The notes beneath the pieces are model-generated. The model had not been told where the DNA came from, searched no databases, and was given only the letters and a program-made list of their open reading frames with translations. Below, in pieces: positions 1 through 5,653 of a stretch of DNA of 14,582 nucleotides. This DNA comes from Ophioceras dolichostomum. Taxonomy: Eukaryota > Ascomycota > Sordariomycetes > Magnaporthales > Ophioceraceae. The position numbers and the translations under genes were made by a program. Positions within the stretch are counted from its first letter, which is position 1, and each line of letters starts with the position of its first letter. Where the stretch lies: positions 1 to 14,582 of the forward strand of contig PYST01000586.1 in NCBI GenBank assembly GCA_003049485.1, in the 5' to 3' direction.

Positions 1-288
1 CAATTCTGAACCGTGGGCACAGGCCAGAACAGTGGCTTATAAAGGTGCTAGTGGCGACGTTCCCGTCTGTGGGGCACGGTCGTCACACTGTATAATAGTT
101 GGATGTAGTTATCGTAGTTACCACTACTAAGTTTGCTTACCAATTTGGATCACTAAATCCAATAATTTGTTCCTTCCAAATTCGAGCCCGAGATTTTGTC
201 CTGACATTTGCATTAATCCCTTATTTTCTTCTATACCATTTAATACACGTTACGCATTTCCGCAGATCGTCATATCTGAATCTCGTCA
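1..288. other. Gene-free left edge, possible promoter of the next ORF
   Basis: No convincing coding frame is visible. The stretch becomes AT-richer from about position 90. It contains a TATA-like run (cttctataccatttaat, near 229-245) about 45-60 bases before an ATG at 289, which suits a fungal promoter and leader. I see nothing else in it. Confidence 0.4.
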
Positions 289-720
289 ATGGCTGACGAT
301 ATGAATGGCGAAACCCGTAACCAGCGTCGTGTAAGATCAACAAGCGCAGTGCTGGAACCTACCTTATCGACGGGTGCCGCCACACGGGCAGCAGGCTCAG
401 GGCGCGCCGGCGCCGCGGAACGGCCGCGAACCAGCTGGCCGTCCTCCACCACGTAGGCTTGGCCGCGGATCATCAAGCGAGTCGACTCAGATACCTCGAC
501 GGCCGCAGGGGCAGGCTCGGTAGTCGCCGCAGAGACGGTCTCGGTGGCCGCTGACGACTCGTTGGCGGCGGGCTGTCAGCCGGCGGACGACTCGGCGGTG
601 GAGAAGAGACGACGGGACGTCGGACGGTCCGGGAAATGGGGGCTGAAGGCGCGATCCTTGCCTTTTAGCTGCCGAATCTCGGCACGCAGGCGCTCCACAG
701 CTAACGTTGTGGACGCAGGC
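270..720 (-). pseudogene. Decayed minus-strand coding relic with a short coiled coil
   Basis: On the minus strand, two open stretches in compatible frames (about 715-576 and 476-270) read like natural protein. The first has a heptad-like segment, AVERLRAEIRQLKGKD, near 686-640. An Ala/Pro/Ser-rich part follows, with VVEDGQLVRGR near 450-420. A TGA in the GGC-TGA-CAG context near 573-575 interrupts the frame, as expected for a mutated CGA. The coil resembles VDRLRRKVDQLRAV on the minus strand near 13.48 kb. A plus-strand ATG at 289 (context GTCAATGGC) opens a 55-codon frame that stops at TAG 454-456, so the true coding strand here is not certain. No known family is recognised. Because the GC is high, both strands stay open by chance more easily here. 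Confidence 0.35.
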
Positions 721-1076
721 GGGCGCAGGAGCATGAGGTGCGTGAAGCCGAGGCTTAGGCCACGGCGGAACGCGAGAAGCAGGATGCCGAGAAAGGAGCT
801 GCGCAAGCTGCAGAGGCAGAAGCTATGGCACGTGAGAGGGCCATCGCCTGTGTGAAAGCGAAAAGGGCTGAGTAAGCTGCGGCCAAGAAGCGGATGATCG
901 ATCCGGCGGCAAAGAAGAGCTCCAACGTCAACCTCCCACCTTCCTTCCTAGTCGCCATTCCAAAGATACCCGTCATGGCGACCAAACCCGAGACACACGG
1001 GCCGCAACATAGCGCATCTCCTGAAGTAGGCGCTGTGGTCGACTGCGTCATCAGGGAAGAAGCTTTCCGTGTCTGA
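705..1076 (+). pseudogene. Decayed Ala/Glu/Lys/Arg-rich helical relic
   Basis: One plus-strand frame runs from about 705 to a TGA at 1074-1076, broken only by TAG at 756-758 and TAA at 873-875. Both stops fit a C to T change of a Gln codon (CAG, CAA). Read through these, the first half is an almost pure charged helix: AEREKQDAEKGAAQAAEAEA, then RERAIACVKAKRAE. It looks like a long coiled coil or single alpha helix. The second half is ordinary sequence (SSNVNLPPSFLVAIPKIPVM). No catalytic motif is visible and the family is not recognised. The upstream minus-strand relic points the other way, so the junction near 700-735 is a divergent or inverted join. What I see is the frame and the stops; decay by RIP is inferred. 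Confidence 0.45.
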
Positions 1077-1249
1077 CACGATGATCACTTCTCTGCCTAC
1101 ACGAGTCTGGGCGTCGCCGCACCACCTGGTCAGGCTGAGTCGGCAGCTTTGGCCCTGCAAGCGCGACCGCACACCGTGGAGCGGGGATCTGTCGTCACCG
1201 TTAACAAGCGCACGCGCGCGAAGTGCTCCGACCCTTATCGTTTTGGGAA

Positions 1250-1410
1250 CCTGGGCCTCGTCGTAGGCTTGCTGCTGTCGGAGCTTCTCTGCCTCTGCGA
1301 GGTTGTCGGCGGTCTCGCCGAAAACTTCGTCGATTGTTTCCATGAGCTTGAGCTTCTGGTCGGCCGTGTGTTGGGTGGCGCTGCCCTTGCCTCCGCGATT
1401 GATTTCGGTC
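1250..1410 (-). pseudogene. Coiled-coil family relic, copy 1
   Basis: This sits in a longer minus-strand open stretch (1694-948). Only this part has independent support. Its reading DEVFGETADNLAEAEKLRQQ and following AYDEAQV aligns with GEVFSDTASSLAEAEKSRQK and following AHDEAKV in the minus-strand copy near 3.1-3.16 kb. The match is about 17 of 28 residues, with the LAEAEK..RQ core shared. The preceding part is basic (EINRGGKGSATQHTADQKLK). Downstream of the match, similarity is lost, so this is a fragment. The protein was evidently hydrophilic and helical; its function is unknown. The rest of the 248-codon frame, 1694 to about 1430, lies antisense to a more protein-like plus-strand frame and is not claimed. 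Confidence 0.5.
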
Positions 1411-1472
1411 GGCGGAGTCCTTGGAACCGGTGAAGATGGGTCAGGGAGGATCCCGCTCCGTGTCCGCCTTGA

Positions 1473-1987
1473 CGCCTGCCGCGCGAGCGAAAGCAGACAG
1501 ACCAGTTCGGCGCCCCAGAGCGGACGACATACAGCCTGGACGATGTAAGCACATTCTTCGAGGTCGAGGAAAGCGTCGCACAGCCAAGCAGGATCGCTGT
1601 CGATGCCATCAACAGCATGGGAGGCGGTCCAGTCAAGGGACACCTCCTTTCCCACAGCTTTTGTCTCCGCCTTGTCGTTCGCTCTTCCATTCACCAGGCG
1701 AGCGCACCGGACAGCTTGGCGGCGCTATCGTCAGTAAATACGTCCACGGGGAGACTCTGGCTCAGCGGCTGGCCGATAATCCCTCGATCTGCATGATCCT
1801 GAAGACTTAGAACATCATTCGCAACGGCATATCGGTCGGAGTGTTCGTCTTGATGTCAAAAGTCGTCTCATGGGAAGGACTTCCCCAAGAATACGACGGA
1901 TGCAAGCTCAAGTCCGAAGTCCCCTACCACGGCGAGGGCACGGTCGAGTCACTGCCGTACACTGATGACAGAGTCTGCAATGCAATA
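1473..1987 (+). pseudogene. Unrecognised plus-strand coding relic, cut by element A
   Basis: A 107-codon open frame (1473-1793, with no ATG near its start) reads like natural protein: ERKQTDQFGAPERTTYSLDD, then STFFEVEESVAQPSRIAVDA and INSMGGGPVKG. A second frame then takes over with KYVHGETLAQRLADNPSICM, a TAG at 1808-1810 (CAG to TAG fits), and VFVLMSKVVSWEGLPQEYDG up to about 1972, where palindromic element A begins. Together these suggest one ancestral protein broken by a frameshift near 1690-1720, one nonsense change and an element insertion. The lack of Gly/Ala/Arg bias, and the Trp, Tyr and Phe content, separate it from a GC shadow. No family is recognised. It could be part of a degenerate transposon protein or of a captured host gene. 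Confidence 0.45.
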
Positions 1988-2123
1988 TGATGTATTAGGC
2001 TTTGTATTGTATTTCCAACCTATTCGCTTGTGCTTGATACAGTACGCGGCAGCATACCGTACGCGGCGGGTAACGCAGTACCAAATACAATACAAAAAAA
2101 TCACAACACAATACATTGCAGAC
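1973..2123. mobile_element. Short palindromic element, copy A
   Basis: This is a 151-bp MITE-like element. The left end (gtctgcaatg) is the perfect reverse complement of the right end (cattgcagac). Inside, both arms carry tttgtattgtatttc or its complement aaatacaatacaaa, so almost 45 bases at each end pair with each other. The loop region carries a conserved string, cgtacgcggcgggtaacgc, shared with copies C and D. No ORF is present. It interrupts or borders coding relics on both sides. Confidence 0.7.
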
Positions 2124-2130
2124 CCTGGGT

Positions 2131-2740
2131 TCAACGAAAAAAAAGCCGTATCGCGCCAGTCGATATCCCGAACAGGGTCGTCAACCTCGAAGTAGGGGGG
2201 GCTGGGGCTGTCCCGTCGAACTCGGACTCATCACCCACGAGTTCCCATCCAAGAAGTTCTACCGAAAGCGCATGATTTCCGGAATCACGCAGACGACACC
2301 GCCAGAGCTTGTTATCGCCCGGAGCGTCTTCCGGAAGCTGATTCCCCAGGGTCACTCCCGACGACACCTTCGGCATGTGGGAAGTGTCTAAGGTCAACGG
2401 TGCCACAGGGCGCTGGTCTGTCTCGGATGCGTCTCGCTCAGACGACCCGTCGGTTTTGTCTCCGACGCGTTGCACCTCACGCTTCTAGCCATGGGAGGCG
2501 TCGCTGCAATGAGGTTCCTCGGGCTTAGTGCGGCAACGATCGAGGTCGTTCAGGTCTTCGTATTTGAGCTGGGGCCGGGTCATATCGGCGTTAGGGTTGT
2601 TCTGAACCTCGAGCACCATTTGTCGGCCAAGAAAATTCCGCAAGAGCTGGTTGGTCTCGTCGACTCCTTGCTGCTGCGTAGTCCTGGCGAAGAACTGCTC
2701 GACCTTGCGGTTATCCTCAGTAACGATCCCTTGTGCAGCT
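2131..2740 (-). pseudogene. Decayed minus-strand gene relic (gag-like length, family unknown)
   Basis: From about 2720 the minus strand reads TEDNRKVEQFFARTTQQQGV, then NQLLRNFLGRQMVLEVQNNP and DMTRPQLKYEDLNDLDRCR. It reaches a TAG at 2485-2487 and continues in the same frame with a Ser/Asp-rich part to about 2190. Near 2190-2130 a neighbouring frame gives EVDDPVRDIDWRDTAFF, which aligns with KVDGAVQNVERNDTASF in the minus-strand gene at 4.35-4.40 kb. The DNA alignment of the same two stretches supports this. The frame switch falls at a G/C homopolymer near 2200. So this relic and the 3.68-4.61 kb gene share a module. The polar, Gln-rich first half could suggest a retroelement gag, but no zinc knuckle is visible and I do not assign it. 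Confidence 0.45.
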
Positions 2741-2753
2741 TATGTTGGGATAG

Positions 2754-3191
2754 CTAACCGCCCTCATCTCCGGATGGGTTGTATATGTCTTCCTCTACCG
2801 TTTGGGAAGAATGCTGTTTTTCGTCGCCCAGAGAATACGGCCGCTGGCTGGGTTCATTATCATCCTCGTTAGCCCAGTTATCGGTCTGCTGCCTGGTGTC
2901 CCGGTCCCAAGGGTCGACCTGTTCGTCGCGCTGGCTGGCGGCCCAGTCTGTTGTGGGCTGCGAGTCTTGGTCATCATCGTCGGAAGGTCCGCCATTGCCT
3001 TCTTGCTGACGCTGCGCTTCACTGCCTCGCGTTCGGCCTTGCTGCGCGGCCGCCGCTTTATGCTGCTTCCAGCGTAGCACCTTGGCCTCGTCGTGGGCTT
3101 TCTTCTGTCGGGACTTCTCTGCCTCTGCGAGGCTGCTGGCGGTGTCGCTGAAAACTTCGCCGAAAACCTGCCGAGTGTAGGTATCATTATT
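2754..3191 (-). pseudogene. Coiled-coil/acidic protein family, copy 2 (best preserved)
   Basis: An uninterrupted 146-codon frame runs from just after a TGA at 3192-3194 to a stop at 2754. In order it has a helical charged segment (EVFSDTASSLAEAEKSRQKK), a basic linker (AAAAQQGRTRGSEAQRQQEG), and a long acidic, Trp-punctuated tail (PSDDDDQDSQPTTDWAASQ, VDPWDRDTRQQTDNWANEDD, then VEEDIYNPSGDEGG). No initiating ATG lies in this frame, so it is a fragment or an internal exon. The tail matches the plus-strand copy at 13.56-13.86 kb residue by residue and the helical part matches copy 1 at 1.25-1.34 kb. That shows it was real protein in this frame. It looks intrinsically disordered and soluble, with no signal peptide or membrane segment. 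The family is not recognised. Confidence 0.6.
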
Positions 3192-3244
3192 TCAAGCCTC
3201 GACTCTTACGATATTTCGCCCTTCCGCCCTACAGGCGGGTCGTC

Positions 3245-3558
3245 TTCCGCAAATAAAACAATCTATAGCAGCCTTCTTGCCGCTTTCTTCACACCATCTA
3301 ATTGATATATCATCCTCGTCACAATGACTGCTCAGCCAAATCACATCTTCGTCCCGAAACCCCTCTATTCTCGGCCGTCTTCGAATCTTTCCCTAAACAA
3401 TTGTCGCACGGCGTGCTCTGGAGACCCCTGACAGGGGATCTCGGTACTTACGAAAACAGGCACCATCGCGGGCAGCTTTGGCGTTGCGACCAGGCGCCGA
3501 TAAGGAGAAGGTACGACGAGATGTTCAGGGGCTGGGGGAGGTTATACAGCGCCTGTAA
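3245..3558 (+). pseudogene. Short decayed ORF ending at palindromic element B
   Basis: An ATG at 3324 lies in an excellent fungal start context (CACAATGAC), about 60-75 bases after a TATA-like ctatagc. It opens 35 codons (MTAQPNHIFVPKPLYSRPSS and on) that stop at TGA 3429-3431. The stop sits in CCC-TGA-CAG, which fits a mutated CGA. In another frame, about 3460-3555 encodes APSRAALALRPGADKEKVRR and DVQGLGEVIQRL. It stops at TAA 3556-3558, which is made by the first bases of element B. The second part is a close inverted copy of a coding stretch at 3689-3758. This may be a gene start joined to a module of the same family as the neighbouring minus-strand gene, then broken. What is seen: the frames, start context and copy. 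What is inferred: that they once formed one gene. Confidence 0.4.
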
Positions 3559-3758
3559 TGTAATGTAATATATTGTCCTTTGTATTGTATTTCTGACCTA
3601 TTCGAGTGTGCCTTACGGGGTAGTATACCGCACGTGACAGGTAACACGCTACCAGATACACATTACAATACAATACATCGCAAGTCCTGCCCCCAGCCCC
3701 CGAACATCTCGTCGTACCTTCTCCTCGTCGGCGCATAGTTGCAACGCCAAAACTGTCC
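3471..3758. repeat. Inverted coding repeat flanking element B
   Basis: Arms at 3471-3540 and 3689-3758 are about 87% identical in inverted orientation, including an unbroken 24-bp match (aggagaaggtacgacgagat and on). Most differences are transitions. Both arms encode the same peptide module on their own strands: ALALRPGADKEKVRRDVQGL on plus and VLALQLCADEEKVRRDVRGL on minus. Palindromic element B lies exactly between them, so the whole unit could fold into a roughly 290-base hairpin. Confidence 0.7.
3551..3687. mobile_element. Short palindromic element, copy B
   Basis: This 137-bp member of the A-D family has left end gcctgtaatgtaatg and right end cattacaatacaatacatcg. The inner tttgtattgtatttctgacc is shared with copies A and C. 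Its loop reads cgcacgtgacaggtaacacg where the others have cgtacgcggcgggtaacgc; the changes are mostly C to T or G to A. It has no ORF. Confidence 0.65.
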
Positions 3759-4612
3759 GCTCGACCTCCATACTGATCTTGTCGAAGACGCATGCAGCGA
3801 CCGACTCGTACGGACACTTGTTGTACTTGATGAGCTTCCGAGCTCGGCTGTTGGCTTGCGACGAGGCTGAACACTTGGAGGCGTCGCCTAGAGGTCGCCC
3901 AATTGCGGAGGGCTGACTGTCGCTCCGCCAAGATCACGAGCCGACGAACGCTTTTGCTGTAGGTGGCCGGACGAAGTAGACTGGCGTTGGGAGGTGTCGC
4001 ATGTCGGAGGCCATCGAAGTCGCGGGCCGATTGGCGTGGCCTGACGCTGGTTCCCATCATCGAGGTCAGGGAATTCATCATCGGAGTCATCAGGGACTCG
4101 ATGATTCGTGGCCTGGTGAGTTTTGAAATCCATTAGTGGACATATGCCGTTATTGCAAGGAGAACTCGTAGAAAACTCGGAGAACAGGCGGTTGGCAACT
4201 TACCTAGTCCTAAGAGTCATCGCTAGTAGTCAGAGCGATAATCTGCCAGGCGACGCGCTGAGGCGATGTCGATGTCTTGATGGATTAGAGCCGCTTTATC
4301 GTCCTCGACTTGCGGAGCCGAGCTCTCAGGCTTAATGAAAGAAGCCGTATCGTTTCGTTCGACATTCTGAACAGCGCCGTCGACCTTGGACTTATCATCC
4401 TCGCACTTGGCGTCTTGCTTTTCTGGCGTCACCAGACGCCTGGCTGGCAGTAATGCTAAGCCGCCCGAAAGGGTGCCTACAACGGACCGCGCGACTCTGT
4501 CAGCAACTTCTGCTGTCATACTCAAATCCGCTATAAGTGCTTGGGCAATCGGTTGGACGCCATCGGGCATCCCATCGTCCTCGCCAGTAAGGTCAATGAC
4601 GTCGGGTGCCAT
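3682..4612 (-). pseudogene. Broken gene with SUMO-interaction-like N terminus and one intron
   Basis: The minus-strand ATG (4612-4610, context CCCAAGATGGC) follows a pyrimidine-rich leader. It opens 129 codons beginning MAPDVIDLTGEDDGMPDG. Residues 5-9 (VIDLT) followed by Glu-Asp-Asp match the known SUMO-interacting motif pattern. The frame stops at TAG 4225-4223. A good intron follows at 4203-4113. After it one frame reads VPDDSDDEFPDLDDGNQRQA, and a second frame (3933-3682, 84 codons) reads SRARKLIKYNKCPYESVAAC, then VFDKISMEVERTVLALQLCA and DEEKVRRDVRGLG. It ends in element B. Stops near the 5' splice site (TCT-TAG-GAC-TAG) become Gln codons if C to T changes are reversed. So the gene had at least two exons and decayed by point changes and frameshifts. 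Part of exon 1 is shared with the relic at 2.13-2.25 kb. Its function is unknown; a nuclear, SUMO-linked role is only suggested by the motif. Confidence 0.55.
4113..4203 (-). other. GT-AG spliceosomal intron
   Basis: On the minus strand the 5' site is CTAG|GTAAGT and the 3' site is CTCACCAG|GCC. A CACTAATGG branch-site-like sequence lies about 22 bases before the AG. The length of 91 bases is typical for filamentous fungi. It lies inside the broken gene at 3682-4612 and supports that gene having once been expressed. Confidence 0.6.
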
Positions 4613-4837
4613 CTTGGGTTCCTACTGGCGACGGGAGACGAGGGGCGCCGTGAATGGAACATCGACAGACGAGGAGGGCTTGTCGAGGAAGAAGAATCTG
4701 GACACAACTCATTAGCAGGGAAACAAACTAAATGAGCAGGGACATTCCAAAATAGGGAACAACAGACGCGATTGCAATTCGAAAGATTATGAAATATTCG
4801 AAGCAAGAGCGGATCGTATTGTAAGGTAATCACTGGC
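4613..4837 (-). promoter_or_regulatory. Leader and possible promoter of the SUMO-motif gene
   Basis: The minus-strand sequence just before the ATG at 4612 is C/T-rich (TTCTTCTTCCTCGACAAGCC and on). Further upstream it is AT-richer (near 4780-4800). A TTTCCCTGCTAATGAGTTG-then-CCAG stretch near 4732-4700 resembles a branch site plus acceptor, so a 5' UTR intron is possible. No firm TATA box is seen. Confidence 0.3.
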
Positions 4838-4965
4838 AAGGAGAAGGCAAGAAAAAGGCAAGAAGGCAAGGGAAATGCAAGGAGAAAGCAAGAAGAAGGC
4901 AAGAAGAAAGCGAGAAGAAATCAAGAAAAAGGCAAGAAGAAAGCAAAAAGAAAGCAGCAAGAATG
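4838..4965. repeat. Purine-rich imperfect tandem repeat (aaggcaagaaga type)
   Basis: About 128 bases are nearly pure purine on the plus strand, apart from a regularly spaced C. The unit is roughly 12 bases (aaggcaagaaga, aaagcaagaaga and variants), repeated about ten times with drift. On the minus strand this is a CTT/TTGC-rich pyrimidine tract 220-350 bases upstream of the ATG at 4612. It could be a promoter element or a plain low-complexity expansion. Confidence 0.6.
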
Positions 4966-5067
4966 GCTAGACGAGTCGGACAGGCGATCGCGATCGGTTA
5001 ACGGGAAGAGACATTAAGGACAGAGGAGGGGCTGATCGCTTACTTTCGCGAGGCTTCGTATCGACCA

Positions 5068-5222
5068 CCCTAGGTAGCGTAATGTATTGTCCTTTGTACT
5101 GTATTTCCCACACATTCGCCTGTATTTTATACAGGACGCGGGAGTATACAGTACGCGGGAGGTAACGCGGTACCAAATACAATACAAAACACATTACAAC
5201 ACACTACATTGCAGGCCCTAGG
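5068..5222. mobile_element. Short palindromic element, copy C, with 7-bp direct flanks
   Basis: The element body is about 5075-5215 (141 bp): left tagcgtaatgtattgtcctt, right arm ending cattgcagg, and the loop string gtacgcgggaggtaacgcgg shared with copies A and D. It is flanked on each side by ccctagg (5068-5074 and 5216-5222), the best candidate target-site duplication in the family. The flank is nearly palindromic, so part of it could be element end. No ORF is present. Confidence 0.65.
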
Positions 5223-5653
5223 AAGATCATGCCTTGTCTGGTGAAAGACAACCAGGACGATCAAGAAGGGTTAAGTTCATCAAATTGCCCAAGGAGTATC
5301 AGTACCGTATCGGCACCGTCTTCTCGTATAATATCTTGTCATGCTCCTCTTTACATGAACATCCGAATGTGGTCTGTCTCCAGTAAGCCTCATGTTGCAA
5401 CTTTCCTCAACGTCATTTTTGGCACGTGTTGTTGTCTTCCCTCCTCCCCACCCCTTCCGCTCATCGTCATCCCTCATCGCTTTGCTGTGGGGCCAATTAT
5501 GTACAGGTTGAAAAGAAAATACGTTCCATACTGGTCGGTGTGTTTAGATAGGGTAGTGTACAGGTGGTGCCGCGCCGCCGACGCAACCGATATCACCGAA
5601 AAGTCGGAAGCCTTCGGGGGAGGGTGGAAGGGTGAGTGTGGGTGATATGTGCT
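5223..5653. other. 3' flank of the repeat-protein gene with a small coding scrap
   Basis: A plus-strand stretch about 5245-5395 reads RQPGRSRRVKFIKLPKEYQY, then RIGTVFSYN, and stops at TAA after about 45 codons. It looks like a fragment of real protein, but has no start or partner exon. The rest (5400-5653) is the downstream region of the minus-strand gene. A plus-strand ATG frame (5229-5645) also crosses it and has nothing to support it. Confidence 0.25.

Noticed and set aside
948..1694. A 248-codon minus-strand ORF as a complete gene
   Set aside because: Only its 1250-1343 part (with its upstream edge to about 1410) has a relative in the window. The first third is antisense to a more protein-like plus-strand frame, and the last part has no support.
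2116..2391. Plus-strand ORF with ELGLITHEFPSKKFYRKRMI as a real coding relic
   Set aside because: The minus-strand reading of the same bases aligns in frame with the gene at 4.35-4.40 kb (EVDDPVRDIDWRDTAFF against KVDGAVQNVERNDTASF), so the plus reading is more likely a shadow.
2131..3191. Assignment of the relics to a retrotransposon gag
   Set aside because: Gln-rich, coiled-coil composition is gag-like, but no CCHC zinc knuckle, protease, reverse transcriptase or LTR ends could be found in the window.
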